From: Cytobacillus firmus DS1
GTDB lineage: Bacteria; Bacillota; Bacilli; Bacillales; Cytobacillaceae
Reading direction: 5' to 3'
NCBI RefSeq assembly: GCF_000565285.1
Contig: NZ_APVL01000005.1
Location: 210,160-274,159 of the forward strand
Length of the DNA stretch: 64,000 nucleotides
In this document: in pieces, positions 16,220 to 24,490 of the stretch
Position numbering within the stretch: the first letter of the stretch is position 1
How the letters are laid out: each line of letters opens with the position of its first letter
The notes under the pieces: generated by a model
The model's input: only the letters and a program-made list of their open reading frames with translations
Database searches by the model: none
Told to the model about the DNA's origin: nothing
Made by a program: the position numbers and the translations under genes

Positions 16220-16936
16220 TTATGGATTTGTCGACCACATGCCGGCTGTTTTCACAAATACCCGCGGGTTCAATTTCAGTTGTGCTACCATGAATTCTGC
16301 GAGGTCTTCAGGCTGCATGACTTTTTCAGGGTTGCCGTCCGTCAGGTTTGTTTCAATCGCAAGGTCAGTGGCAACTGTGCTTGGAGTCAACGCGCTAACT
16401 CGAATATTGTGTTTTCTAACTTCAAGCATCAGGGACTCTGTTAAGCCTAAAACGGCAAATTTGGATGCGCTGTATGCACTGGTGACAGGCGCACCTTTCT
16501 GTCCTGCTGTGGATGCAATGTTGATAATGTCTCCGGACTTCTGTTCAATCATTTCAGGGAGAACGGCTCTAGTAACATTGTAAACACCCATCAAGTTGAC
16601 CTGAATGATGCTTTCCCACTCAGCGGGAGACAGCTCCAGGAATCCTCCAAACTTGGCGATTCCGGCATTGTTAATCAGGATATCCACAGAGCCAAGATCT
16701 GACTTTATATGCTCGACTGCATGAGTAACGGCTTCAAGGTCGGCTACATCGGCTGCTGCAGCAGATACATTCACATCGTACTGGCTAAGTTCATCTGCCA
16801 TTTTTTCCAGATTTTCAATCGTGCGGCCAAGCAAACCAATATGGACGCCTTCTTTTGCGAGCGCGATGGCTGCTGCACGGCCGATTCCTCTGCCTGCTCC
16901 CGTGATGAGAGCTGTTTTGCCTTTTAATGTATGCAT
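16220..16936 (-). CDS. Short-chain dehydrogenase, 3-ketoacyl-ACP reductase-like
   Basis: NAD(P)H-dependent oxidoreductase of 238 residues. Classical SDR features are present: [12 protein letters not shown] cofactor loop (about 12-23), NNAG (about 89-92), and the catalytic Ser-Tyr-Lys pattern in [10 protein letters not shown] followed by [10 protein letters not shown]. It resembles FabG-type paralogues annotated as 3-ketoacyl-ACP reductase; the real substrate is unknown. The start is ATG 16936, with GAGGAGGAAAAACG upstream on the minus strand; the extension to 16966 is unlikely. It stands alone, with its own terminator downstream and a DnaA-box-containing gap upstream. Confidence 0.88.
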   Translation of the reverse strand: MHTLKGKTALITGAGRGIGRAAAIALAKEGVHIGLLGRTIENLEKMADELSQYDVNVSAAAADVADLEAVTHAVEHIKSDLGSVDILINNAGIAKFGGFLELSPAEWESIIQVNLMGVYNVTRAVLPEMIEQKSGDIINIASTAGQKGAPVTSAYSASKFAVLGLTESLMLEVRKHNIRVSALTPSTVATDLAIETNLTDGNPEKVMQPEDLAEFMVAQLKLNPRVFVKTAGMWSTNP

Positions 16937-17078
16937 CGTTTTTCCTCCTCTTAAAAAATCATTCATATACTACCAGAAAGGCTGTAAATTTCCTAATAAA
17001 TCGCTTGCGCGGCATTCGGAGGTAGCCGTTAGTTAAAATGTGCATAACTAATTCACTGACTTTTTAAATTTTTCAGAA

Positions 17079-17220
17079 GTATCCACAATTAAGGGCGTTT
17101 TCTGTTCGATTCATCCACACTAAGTGGATAATATAAGGTAATAATAGAGTTATCCACATAGGTGATCATGATTGAGACTGAAAGTTATCCCCAAACATCC
17201 TCCTCTTTTATTTATCCACA
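17079..17220. promoter_or_regulatory. DnaA-box cluster (six boxes)
   Basis: Nine-mers matching TTATCCACA: perfect at 17150-17158 and 17212-17220. Single mismatches lie at 17079-17087 (GTATCCACA), 17111-17119 (TCATCCACA), 17123-17131 on the minus strand (TTATCCACT) and 17185-17193 (TTATCCCCA). A seventh, weaker candidate (TCATTCACA) lies at 17278. Six in 142 bp is far above chance. The rest of the 375-bp gap 16937-17311 shows no gene. Confidence 0.75.
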
Positions 17221-17290
17221 CAAGTGATTGCCTGTCTTCCACCTGTACCTATCCGGCAATGAACCCAGCTTTAATCCTCATTCACATCAA

Positions 17291-17313
17291 AATAAGCCCG
17301 GTTTCCCGGACTT
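17291..17313 (-). terminator. Terminator of the LiaG-like gene (minus strand)
   Basis: Minus-strand hairpin AAGTCCGG/CCGGGCTT with a GAAA-like loop, followed by ATTTTG. It begins at the stop codon. Confidence 0.7.
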
Positions 17314-18166
17314 AATTAATTTCGGCTTTCCCGCTGGATACAGAGATGCGGATGTCATGTTCACCTGATCCATGCCTGCCTGAAATGTCATTTTTATCGC
17401 GCTCTTCATCATCCAATTCGAAATTGCTGCTGATATGGCCGCTGCTTGCTTTGCCTTTTAAGGTGAAGTCAGCATCATCAGGCAAATCAAGGCGGACAAA
17501 GCCTGAACTTGCTTCCACTTTAATAGAGTCAATCAGTTTGCCGACCATTATATCGAGCTGTCCAGATGAGACCCCGGCGTCAAGCTTGCCCTGATAGTTG
17601 CGGATCTTCACTTTGCCTGAACTCATATCTATTTCGCCTGATCGGGCAAATAAGTGATCTGCATCCATCATGCCTGAGGAGCCTTCATGCTCAAATTCAT
17701 CTGTCTTTATGTTGGCCAGACTGACTTTTCCCGAGCTCATATTAACATCCAGTGTCTCAAGTTCGAGAGGCTTGCTCTTAGACTCACCGGCGAAATCCAA
17801 ACGGCCAGAACCGATGTCTATGGACATGGACTTATTGAAATCTTCAGGAATGTAGATTTTCAAATTACTTTTGTTATTGAAAAACTGAAAGCCTTCCAGC
17901 CACTTTCTTTTATATTCTACACGAATTTCGTTTCCAGACTTATTTACGGTCACTTTGCCTTTACCGTCAAGCTCTGCTTTAACATCATTCCTCTTTTCAG
18001 GAATAATGACTGTATCTGAACTTGATACATCTATGCTGATATGGTCTGTCCTCTTGCTGAGAGATGCTTCATTACTGCTTCCTTCAAAACTCAGCCAGCT
18101 GTTCACGCCTGTAAAGAGCAAATAGGAACAGACTAAAATGATAAAAATGGTGAAGATCCTTTTCAC
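17312..18166 (-). CDS. LiaG-like DUF4097 membrane-anchored protein
   Basis: 284 residues. A single N-terminal membrane anchor (about 3-23, IFTIFIILVCSYLLFTGV) is followed by an extracytoplasmic beta-solenoid-like domain of repeated strands. The SSGKV-type unit recurs as MSSGKVSLANI, GSSGMMDADHL, MSSGKVKIRNY, VSSGQLDIMV, ASSGFVRLDL and ASSGHISSNF. This is the DUF4097 repeat found in LiaG and YvlB. In B. subtilis LiaG belongs to the LiaFSR envelope-stress operon, but no liaIHFSR genes are here. Start is GTG 18166 with AGCAGGGA upstream. The role at the cell surface is inferred. Confidence 0.82.
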   Translation of the reverse strand: MKRIFTIFIILVCSYLLFTGVNSWLSFEGSSNEASLSKRTDHISIDVSSSDTVIIPEKRNDVKAELDGKGKVTVNKSGNEIRVEYKRKWLEGFQFFNNKSNLKIYIPEDFNKSMSIDIGSGRLDFAGESKSKPLELETLDVNMSSGKVSLANIKTDEFEHEGSSGMMDADHLFARSGEIDMSSGKVKIRNYQGKLDAGVSSGQLDIMVGKLIDSIKVEASSGFVRLDLPDDADFTLKGKASSGHISSNFELDDEERDKNDISGRHGSGEHDIRISVSSGKAEIN

Positions 18167-18293
18167 TATGAATCCCTGCTTTCCCTCAATAATTTCTTAA
18201 TTATATTTTATGCTAATCTCAATTTATGCACATTGAGCCCCAGGTTTAATTTCAGCTAAGACTTGAGTCTTACGGAAAAAGTATAACGCTTTT

Positions 18294-18306
18294 TGTCCGG
18301 CGGACA
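18294..18306. promoter_or_regulatory. Palindrome TGTCCG-g-CGGACA upstream of the GNAT gene
   Basis: Perfect 6-bp arms around one base, in the 266-bp gap between the divergent LiaG-like and GNAT genes. It could be an operator for either gene; no regulator is identified. Confidence 0.35.
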
Positions 18307-18432
18307 TGTGCAAACTTAAATATATACAGGGAGCAGAAGTTCTAGAGAAAAATCTGCCTATATTTACTCTCTAAAAGAATTCTCTTTTCACGGCTAATAT
18401 CTTATTATAAAAGGAAAAAACAGGAGAATCCA

Positions 18433-18966
18433 ATGAAAATAACAACTGTCAATGGAAATGCCGGTAAGCCTCACGTATTCGATAAAAAGCTGGCTGCTGC
18501 TGAGCTGAAAATGATTAAATCGGATATAAAGATTGTAGAGATCACAAAAGATCACGAAACTGCTGCAAAAGAATTAATTTTGAATGGATTCCAGGAACGC
18601 TTCGGGTTTATTGACCATTCGTTAAATCCTGATTTGAACAGCCTTACAGAAACATACAGCGCTGAAGGTGCGCTTTTTCTGGCTGGTTTAATTGATAATG
18701 AACTGGTATGTACAGGTGCAATTACTAATGAAGGCAACGGAGAGTGCAGGCTGCAGCGAATGTCTGTAAAAAAGGAATTCCGGGGTCAGGGCATTGCCGG
18801 AATGATGGTACGGAAACTGGAGGATCATGCTAAAGCAGCCGGTTACATAAAAGTTGTCCTGGAAACAAATATTGCCTGGGATAATGCGGTAAACCTCTAT
18901 AAAAGCTGCGGTTATAAGGAGTATAAAATGGAAGATGAGATGATTCATCTATCTAAAGATATTTAG
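18433..18966 (+). CDS. GNAT-family N-acetyltransferase
   Basis: 177 residues. An unusual 35-residue N-terminal stretch precedes the GNAT fold, which carries motif A, LQRMSVKKEFRGQGIAGMMV (about 110-129; the R-G-Q-G-I-A loop binds the acetyl-CoA pyrophosphate). Motif B (VVLETNIAWDNAVNLYKSCG, about 143-162) follows and includes the conserved Asn and Tyr. The start is supported by ACAGGAGAATCC before ATG 18433, so the N-terminal extension is probably real. Substrate unknown. A terminator follows. Confidence 0.85.
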   Translation: MKITTVNGNAGKPHVFDKKLAAAELKMIKSDIKIVEITKDHETAAKELILNGFQERFGFIDHSLNPDLNSLTETYSAEGALFLAGLIDNELVCTGAITNEGNGECRLQRMSVKKEFRGQGIAGMMVRKLEDHAKAAGYIKVVLETNIAWDNAVNLYKSCGYKEYKMEDEMIHLSKDI

Positions 18967-18999
18967 CGGATTTGCCTAAGGGTAAGTCCGATTTTTTTA
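18967..18999 (+). terminator. Terminator of the GNAT gene
   Basis: CGGATTTGCC and GGTAAGTCCG (18967-18990) pair throughout, with two G-U pairs, and are followed by ATTTTTTTAT. Confidence 0.8.
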
Positions 19000-19021
19000 T
19001 AAAATCATGCATATGAAGAGC

Positions 19022-19310
19022 TATGTTACATAATATATGTTATGATGTATTTATGTTACATTAAAAAGCGATAAAACAGTGAGAGCGTCAAAAGATAATC
19101 TTATATTGGGGTAACAAAGCCAGCGACTCACTGTCACTTCTTTCTAATAGCAGCTCTGCACCATGTTAAAGATCCGTAATGAACTGCTGTCATCATCTCT
19201 CCTGGCATTATCCTGTTTGCTGATGCATTAAAAGAAAACCTCAACACTAATAGAACATTTTTTTATAACCTATATCCTTTGATTAAATCTGAATAAAGAA
19301 GGTGATTGTA
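19022..19310 (+). promoter_or_regulatory. Long leader with repeated boxes and structured RNA upstream of the antiporter
   Basis: TATGTTACAT occurs at 19022-19031 and 19052-19061, 30 bp apart, a candidate operator. Farther on, ACAGTGAG (19076-19083) pairs with CTCACTGT (19127-19134), enclosing TTATATTGGGGTAACAAAGC; this hints at a cis-acting RNA. I do not recognise the riboswitch class. Confidence 0.4.
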
Positions 19311-20801
19311 TTGGCTGAATTTATTTGGCACACAGATGCACTTATCCTGCTGGCTGCTATTCTTTTTATTATTGGTGTTATGACAACTAAATTTTCTGCA
19401 CGGCTCGGCGTCCCTGCTCTTGTTCTGTTTATCGCGGTCGGAATGGGATTGGGGCAATTCATTTATTTTGATAATGCGAGAATTGCGCAGATGATTGGGG
19501 TTTTGGCCTTTATCATTATTTTGTTTGAAGGTGGACTGCAGACGAACTGGAAAACAGCCCGGACGGTCATTGTACCTTCTTTATCATTGGCAACCTTAGG
19601 TGTTGTGATTACCACCGGACTTGTTGCTGTGGCAGCAAAGTTTATTCTCGGTGTAGATTGGCCTGTCGCGGTGCTATTTGGTGCGATTGTCGGTTCAACT
19701 GATGCAGCTGCCGTTTTTGCTGTTTTAAAAGGGCAAAATATAAAACCGAGGATTTCCGCAACACTGGAAGCCGAGTCTGGCTCCAATGATCCCATGGCAG
19801 TGTTCCTGACAGTTGCCATGATTGAGCTGATCATGACTCCCGGCTCCGGCATTCTCTCACTTGTTGGTTCCTTCTTTATCCAAATGGGAGTGGGAGCAAT
19901 TGCCGGTCTCTTGTTTGGCAAGTTCGCAATATGGTCATTGAATAAAATTAACTTGGATTCAAGCGGTCTTTATCCTGTGTTTGCAACTGGGTTTGCCATG
20001 CTGACATATGGAATAACTGCTTATCTGGGAGGAAGCGGCCTACTAGCTGTATATGTGGCGGGTATTATGATTGGGAACGCAGACATTGCTTATCGCCACT
20101 CTGTTTTCCGTTTTACGGAAGGTTTTGCCTGGATGATGCAAATTGCGATGTTCGTTATTTTAGGCCTTCTGGTCTTTCCGAATGAACTTTTCCAATTTGA
20201 CATCTTGCTAAAAGGCCTTGCTCTTTCAGCACTTCTCATATTTGTTGCCAGACCTGCTGCTGTTTTTCTAACCACCATTAAAATGGGCTTTTCCATAAAA
20301 GAATTGATCTTCTTATCCTGGGCAGGATTAAAAGGGGCTGTGCCAATTGTGCTGGCCACTTTTCCGCTGCTATCCGGTGTGGAAGGCAGTCACGAAATTT
20401 TCAATGTTGTCTTTTTCGTTGTCCTGACAAGCGCTCTTATCCAGGGATCAACAATTACATTTTTAGCTGAAAAGCTCCGTCTGACTGGGCCTGAGAAGGC
20501 TACTCCCATGCATTCCCTGGAATTGGTTTCCCTTGGGAAAGCAGATGCTGAAATGATTGAATTTGAAATCGAAGAAGATGCATTCATAATAGGGCAAAAT
20601 CTGATGGAGATTCCTTTTCCTGAAGGCGCACTCGTCAATGCAATCATTCGTAAAGATGAGTTAATTACTCCAACAGGCAACACCCAAATTGAGCAGGGAG
20701 ATTTTCTTTACATCCTTACTAAGAGAAAATATAAAAGAGAGCTAAAGCTGCTGCTGAAAAAGAAAAAACAAGCTGAAACTCTGGTTGAAGCAGAGGCATA
20801 G
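19311..20801 (+). CDS. Cation/proton antiporter (NhaP/CPA type) with C-terminal TrkA-C domain
   Basis: Membrane exchanger of K+ or Na+ for H+, 496 residues. About 12-13 helices occupy residues 5-395. The transport core motifs are ALVLFIAVGMGLG, FGAIVGSTDAAAVFAVL (acidic TDAA site), EAESGSNDPMAVFLT (ND motif) and LSWAGLKGAVPIVLA. A cytoplasmic RCK/TrkA-C domain follows (about 405-480: EFEIEEDAFIIGQNLMEIPF). I start at TTG 19311, 6-7 nt after AAGGTGA; GTG 19302 overlaps that RBS. It resembles COG3263 potassium/proton antiporters. TrkA-C domains bind nucleotides such as c-di-AMP, so post-translational control is plausible. Confidence 0.9.
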   Translation: MAEFIWHTDALILLAAILFIIGVMTTKFSARLGVPALVLFIAVGMGLGQFIYFDNARIAQMIGVLAFIIILFEGGLQTNWKTARTVIVPSLSLATLGVVITTGLVAVAAKFILGVDWPVAVLFGAIVGSTDAAAVFAVLKGQNIKPRISATLEAESGSNDPMAVFLTVAMIELIMTPGSGILSLVGSFFIQMGVGAIAGLLFGKFAIWSLNKINLDSSGLYPVFATGFAMLTYGITAYLGGSGLLAVYVAGIMIGNADIAYRHSVFRFTEGFAWMMQIAMFVILGLLVFPNELFQFDILLKGLALSALLIFVARPAAVFLTTIKMGFSIKELIFLSWAGLKGAVPIVLATFPLLSGVEGSHEIFNVVFFVVLTSALIQGSTITFLAEKLRLTGPEKATPMHSLELVSLGKADAEMIEFEIEEDAFIIGQNLMEIPFPEGALVNAIIRKDELITPTGNTQIEQGDFLYILTKRKYKRELKLLLKKKKQAETLVEAEA

Positions 20802-20813
20802 TCAACTAGGGAA

Positions 20814-20844
20814 CCAGTGTGGAGGGGATCTGCACTGGCTTTTT
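20814..20844 (+). terminator. Terminator of the antiporter gene
   Basis: CCAGTG (20814-20819) and CACTGG (20833-20838) followed by CTTTTTGC. Downstream, 20845-21010 shows no gene. Confidence 0.75.
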
Positions 20845-21010
20845 GCTATTCCGCGGATAAAGGGGTTAAATCACGGATAATCAAAAATTCGCTGTTATCT
20901 CCCAGGTTTTTGCGAAAAAATTTTCATGCATATCACGAATGTCCAAAGTATTAGACATCCTGCCATCTGAAATGCTACCATAAGAACAGTTTCGGTCCAA
21001 AGGTGGTAGG

Positions 21011-21202
21011 ATGAAAAATAAAATAAAGGAAATGAGAAAAAAGCTGGGAATAACTCAGAAAAGGCTCGCTCAAGAGTGCAGTGTGGCCAGGCAGACAATT
21101 AACTGCATAGAAAATAATAAATATGATCCCACACTGGAGCTCGCTTTTAAAATTTCTAAAACATTAAAAGTAAAGGTAGATGAATTGTTTATTTATGAGT
21201 AA
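21011..21202 (+). CDS. Small XRE-family HTH regulator
   Basis: 63 residues, entirely a lambda-repressor-like helix-turn-helix: MRKKLGITQKRLAQECSVAR, then QTINCIENNKYDPTLELAFK and a short end VDELF. It belongs to the YgzD/YvaO-like minimal HTH class. ATG 21011 follows AAAGGTGGTAGG. Such regulators often follow a small membrane protein gene, but none is present upstream. Its stop overlaps the deformylase start, implying coupled translation. The target is unknown. Confidence 0.85.
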   Translation: MKNKIKEMRKKLGITQKRLAQECSVARQTINCIENNKYDPTLELAFKISKTLKVKVDELFIYE

Positions 21203-21773
21203 ATTTAATGCGGATACAATCATTACGATGAAGGATATTGTACGTGAGGGTGATTCGATCCTGCGTGGAGTAACAAAGGAAGTCACAGTGCCTTTAAATG
21301 AAGAAGATCGCGGTACGCTGATTGCGATGATGCAGTATTTGAAGAACAGCCAGGATCCTGCCATTGCAAAGAAATATGGTTTGCGACCGGGCATTGGACT
21401 ATCCGCCAACCAGATTGGCCTGAGCAAGCGCATGTTTACGGCTTATTTTACCAATGAAAAAGGCGAGCCTCAGGAGCATTATTTAATTAACCCGAAAATT
21501 ATCAGCCACTCTGTCGGTGTCATTTTTCTTCCGGAGGGTGAAGGCTGTTTGTCTGTAGACCGTGATGTAAAAGGGTATGTGCCCCGTTATGAGCGCATTA
21601 AGGTAAAAGCGCATAATTTTGATGGAGAGGAAGTGACACTCCGGTTTAAGGGGATTCCGTCTATCATCATGCAGCATGAAATCGACCATCTTAACGGAAT
21701 TATGTTTTATGATCGAATTGATAAAAATGATCCGTTCAAAGTTCCGGAAAACTCGGTTATGGAGAACTTTTAG
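21195..21773 (+). CDS. def: Peptide deformylase
   Basis: Metalloenzyme that removes the formyl group from nascent N-terminal methionine. Signature motifs: GIGLSANQIGLSKRM (motif 1, GxGLSAxQ), EGCLSVDRD (motif 2, metal-ligand Cys) and QHEIDHLNG (motif 3, HExxH). I chose ATG 21195 (192 aa), which overlaps the XRE stop and gives translational coupling; ATG 21180 lacks RBS spacing, and ATG 21231 gives a shorter DefB-like start. This is a Bacillus DefB (YkrB)-like type 2 enzyme. Linkage to an XRE regulator is unusual for a housekeeping deformylase. Confidence 0.9.
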   Translation: MSKFNADTIITMKDIVREGDSILRGVTKEVTVPLNEEDRGTLIAMMQYLKNSQDPAIAKKYGLRPGIGLSANQIGLSKRMFTAYFTNEKGEPQEHYLINPKIISHSVGVIFLPEGEGCLSVDRDVKGYVPRYERIKVKAHNFDGEEVTLRFKGIPSIIMQHEIDHLNGIMFYDRIDKNDPFKVPENSVMENF

Positions 21774-21806
21774 AAGCATAGGCCATGGGTTTATGCTTTT
21801 TGTTTT
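21774..21806 (+). terminator. Terminator of def
   Basis: AAGCATA (21774-21780) and TATGCTT (21792-21798) followed by TTTTGTTTTA. Confidence 0.75.
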
Positions 21807-21876
21807 ATAGAAACAGAATGTGGTAAATATTTAACAACCATTTATAACAAACTATAACAAAAGGAGGATTAGGTAA

Positions 21877-22089
21877 ATGGATGATAAAACTGCTGAAACG
21901 AATATCAGGCTAAATGAAAAACTTGAAGATCAGACTGTTTATTCCCAAATGAGCAGCGCAACAGAAACAGAGGATGCTAATCTTAAGCTGCAAGAAGCAA
22001 TGAATAATCGTGAGCCAAAACAAAATATGGCTCCAACCTACCTTTATAACGAAACACCAGCAATTAAAATTTCAGGCGATGACGAATAG
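21877..22089 (+). CDS. Small acidic hydrophilic protein, unknown function
   Basis: 70 residues, rich in Asp, Glu, Asn and Gln, with no membrane segment or Cys (MDDKTAETNIRLNEKLEDQT at the start, NETPAIKISGDDE at the end). It looks largely helical or disordered. ATG 21877 has a very strong AAAAGGAGGATTAG site and a terminator follows, which supports a real gene. I do not recognise the family. It may be a spore- or stress-related small protein, but nothing in the sequence proves it. Confidence 0.6.
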   Translation: MDDKTAETNIRLNEKLEDQTVYSQMSSATETEDANLKLQEAMNNREPKQNMAPTYLYNETPAIKISGDDE

Positions 22090-22094
22090 AAAAC

Positions 22095-22120
22095 CGGCTT
22101 CGAACAGGAAGCCGTTTTTC
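22095..22120 (+). terminator. Terminator of the small acidic protein gene
   Basis: CGGCTTC (22095-22101) and GAAGCCG (22108-22114) followed by TTTTTC. Confidence 0.85.
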
Positions 22121-22158
22121 TATTAAAGATTAAAAGTATAACTTTGAACTTCGATAAC

Positions 22159-22467
22159 TGTCTAGCTCCAGGCGCCATCGGCTCTCGGGGTCATAAGCTT
22201 GTCTTGTTTCGGCTCCTAGGGACTCGAGGTCATAAGCCGCTCCCTTCCAGAAGGAAAAAACACCTTCTTACAGGGAACGTCTTATGCTAGTCGTCCCTGG
22301 GCAGTCGCCTCAACATTTCTTTCAATCCGTCCAAAAGGTTAAAGAACAACCTTTCAGCCGGCTTGTCTTATGCTTGAGGCCCGCAGGATGCGGGTCATGC
22401 AGACGTTGCCACAGGACGTGGCGGTTTTAGTCTGCGTTCCTAGATAGGCGGGCGCCTTGCGCTTTTC
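22159..22467. repeat. Mosaic dispersed repeat, copy B
   Basis: Starts TGTCTAGCTCCAGGCGCC and ends GGGCGCCTTGCGCTTTTC, so the ends are imperfect inverted repeats. Internal modules are shared with copy C near 39.7 kb, including a 49-bp block at 22392-22440 with one difference from 39906-39954, and with copy A near 4.4 kb (AAGGTTAAAGAACAACCTT). It abuts the stop codon of the 43-aa minus-strand gene. Confidence 0.8.
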
Positions 22468-22599
22468 TTAATCCAAATCAGTCTTATCTTTTTGGTCCTT
22501 ATTCCTCTTATTGCCCTTACTGTTATCACCGCTGATCGGGGATTGATTCCCTCTTGGTGAATTTTGATTATTGCTGCCTTTATTGTACTTTTTGGTCAT
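22468..22599 (-). CDS. Small hydrophilic protein (43 aa), unknown
   Basis: Starts MTKKYNKGSNNQNSPRG and ends NKRNKDQKDKTDLD: rich in Asn, Lys, Gln, Ser and Gly, with no hydrophobic core. ATG 22599 is preceded on the minus strand by AAAGGAGAATCCC, a strong ribosome site, which is the main reason to call it. The composition recalls small spore-associated proteins of Bacillus, but I cannot place it in a family. Its stop directly touches dispersed repeat B, so the original 3' end or terminator may have been displaced. Confidence 0.55.
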   Translation of the reverse strand: MTKKYNKGSNNQNSPRGNQSPISGDNSKGNKRNKDQKDKTDLD

Positions 22600-22726
22600 T
22601 GGGATTCTCCTTTCATCAAAATGCTTCCTTATTTTCTCTAAACCACTTCCTTTTTATCCGGACCGGCTTTCATGTTTCCTTTTAAATTGCATATACATTT
22701 AAAAGGATTAATATGGGGGGATCTGG

Positions 22727-23554
22727 ATGAATGAAATAGGTTTGACACCGTGGGAGGAGCATGCTTTCTGGCTGGAGGTTCTTGAAGATCATGCGATATT
22801 TGTCAGGGACCATCTTTCTCCAGCCCAAGGCAAGTATGTAAAAAGAGCGGATGAATACAGGCAAGCCTTCCGGAACCTTAGGACCAGGCTTAATCATTTA
22901 TCCCCCTCTGTACAGGCAGACTCACAGGAGGCTATTGCAATGGCCATTGAGATATGGCCGATTGCAAATGGCTATTTTCAATTTGAAGGAAAACTTCAGA
23001 ATTTGAGAATCAATAACATGATCAATATTAATCTTTCGCCAACGTATTTTAACGGCACATTGAGTGAAAATCAGGAATATTTGCGGCTTCTGTCTTATTA
23101 TGCAAAAGGGCTTACACCTCCGCCGCAATCTCTTTTTGATCTGCTGGATTTGTGGCTCGAGGATCAGCTGGGGCATATTATCCTTCTGAGGAATTCGATT
23201 GATCCAATTGAGGTTTTTGTAGAGGAACAGGCACAAATTTATACAAGGATTTTTCAGGGATTTCTGGTGCAGAACCGCCATATGAAGGGGTATCTCCGAT
23301 TCACGCAGCCAGGGTTTCCGCGCCAGCAGGAAATGGCAAGGGACGTGGGGGCTGCTGTAATTGAAATGAATGAATATATTAAAGGCATTATACAGAAATA
23401 TGCCGGCAAAAGTATTCTCAATAAAACGACTCTGAGATTTCTGGAACATCATTTCCCGGAAGCCTGCTATTTAATAAAAAAGCTCAGTTATTATGCTCCT
23501 GAACTGGCGGGAGAAGCTTCAAAATGTTCTTTGAAAAAACCGTCTTATGGATAA
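22727..23554 (+). CDS. DUF2935-family protein
   Basis: 275 residues, all-helical, in two similar halves. Each half has an acidic/His pattern compatible with metal binding in a four-helix bundle: EEHAFWLEVLEDHAIFVRDH near 9-28 and EDQLGHIILLRNSIDPIEVF near 145-164. This fits DUF2935, whose role is unknown. ATG 22727 follows GGGGGGATCTGG. It is flanked by non-coding DNA and followed by a hairpin at 23569, so it is probably monocistronic. There is no signal peptide or TM segment. Confidence 0.8.
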   Translation: MNEIGLTPWEEHAFWLEVLEDHAIFVRDHLSPAQGKYVKRADEYRQAFRNLRTRLNHLSPSVQADSQEAIAMAIEIWPIANGYFQFEGKLQNLRINNMININLSPTYFNGTLSENQEYLRLLSYYAKGLTPPPQSLFDLLDLWLEDQLGHIILLRNSIDPIEVFVEEQAQIYTRIFQGFLVQNRHMKGYLRFTQPGFPRQQEMARDVGAAVIEMNEYIKGIIQKYAGKSILNKTTLRFLEHHFPEACYLIKKLSYYAPELAGEASKCSLKKPSYG

Positions 23555-23568
23555 TAGCTATTGGAAAC

Positions 23569-23597
23569 CCTCTTTTAAAAAGGAGGGCTTTTCTTTA
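23569..23597 (+). terminator. Terminator of the DUF2935 gene
   Basis: CCCTC-tttt and aaaa-GAGGG arms around 23569-23588 followed by CTTTTCTTTA. A second hairpin, GCTTCCTT/AAGGAAGC, lies at about 23632-23649. The rest of the gap to 23822 is AT-rich without a gene. Confidence 0.6.
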
Positions 23598-23780
23598 TGT
23601 TGGCGGGCAGGGAGGCAATTTCACAAAAAAAATGCTTCCTTGAAAGGAAGCTGAAAAAAAAGGGGGATTTACACTTGTAGGATTAGTATGCACGGATAAA
23701 GAAATTCTTATTCATATTTTCAAAAAAATTTTGATTCAAACTTTTGGTTCCCTTGCGCCCCAGGTTTATTCCATGGTATT

Positions 23781-23791
23781 CGTGCTATACT
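23781..23791 (+). promoter_or_regulatory. Extended -10 promoter of the USP-like gene
   Basis: TGcTATACT (23783-23791), an extended -10, lies 32 bp before the start codon. No convincing -35 is seen, as allowed for extended -10 promoters. Confidence 0.45.
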
Positions 23792-23822
23792 GAAAATAGA
23801 ATCCGGTGGGAGAGGTGTTAAA

Positions 23823-24458
23823 ATGAAGGAAAATATATTAATTTGTGTAAGCAATCCCAATCATGCGGAAAGACTGGCCCAGCGAGGAAAAAAACTGAAG
23901 GAAGCTTTTCAGGGAGAGGGCTATATTCTCTCCGTAGAAAACCGGAAACAGGAAGAGTTTAACTTTAACGAGCTTCAGACAAAATACTTGTTCGAAAGTT
24001 TAGCAGAGAAATATGGGCTGAAGATGCTCACCAAGTATGCTGGGGGCAAAAAAACTGCCAGGGTGATCGCTGATGTGGTACAGGAGTTTAAAATTACCCA
24101 GATTATTCTTGGACAGGCTGTTCAAACCAAGCTGGAGCGGATGGTAAAGCCTTCGCTGATCAATGAATTATTCCAGCTGCTTGATGGGGTGGATATTCTT
24201 GTCGCAGAAGTTTCCAGAAAGGTCCATGATCCTTCTGATGATACTGATAAAGGGCTGCCGGCCCAGATCGTCAAAAAAGGCTCCGATTACCATTTAATCA
24301 TTGGAGAAAGTCACAAGAATGGAATAAATGGCATCTTTTTTAAAGAATTATCCTCCGACTTCTCAAATGGTTTTTTTGTGATACAAAGAGAAAATAACCA
24401 TGAAGTGCTGCGTATTCACCATGGTGTTGTTGATAGTAATATATTGGAATATGAATAA
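23823..24458 (+). CDS. Universal-stress-protein-like, KdpD-type USP domain protein
   Basis: 211 residues. The N-terminal 125 residues resemble the USP domain of KdpD sensor kinases: MKENILICVSNPNHAERLAQ at the start, then GKKTARVIADVVQEFKITQI and ILGQAVQTKLERMVKPSLIN. No kinase domain or membrane helix follows; the C-terminal 80 residues are unassigned. ATG 23823 follows GGGAGAGGTG. No kdp genes are nearby. A role in nucleotide sensing or potassium stress would be inference from the domain only. Confidence 0.7.
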   Translation: MKENILICVSNPNHAERLAQRGKKLKEAFQGEGYILSVENRKQEEFNFNELQTKYLFESLAEKYGLKMLTKYAGGKKTARVIADVVQEFKITQIILGQAVQTKLERMVKPSLINELFQLLDGVDILVAEVSRKVHDPSDDTDKGLPAQIVKKGSDYHLIIGESHKNGINGIFFKELSSDFSNGFFVIQRENNHEVLRIHHGVVDSNILEYE

Positions 24459-24462
24459 GAAA

Positions 24463-24482
24463 GCCGGCCTGCAGCCGGCCTT
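24463..24482. terminator. Bidirectional terminator between convergent genes
   Basis: GCCGGC-ctgca-GCCGGC (within AAGCCGGCCTGCAGCCGGCCTTTAA) with short A/T tails on both sides. It serves the USP-like gene (+) and the SDR gene (-). Confidence 0.7.
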
Positions 24483-24490
24483 TAACATAT

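Noticed and set aside
19013..19310. c-di-AMP (ydaO) riboswitch before the antiporter
   Set aside because: The conserved ydaO core segments, such as the GGGGTGAATC-type block, are not visible, so I reported only an unclassified leader.
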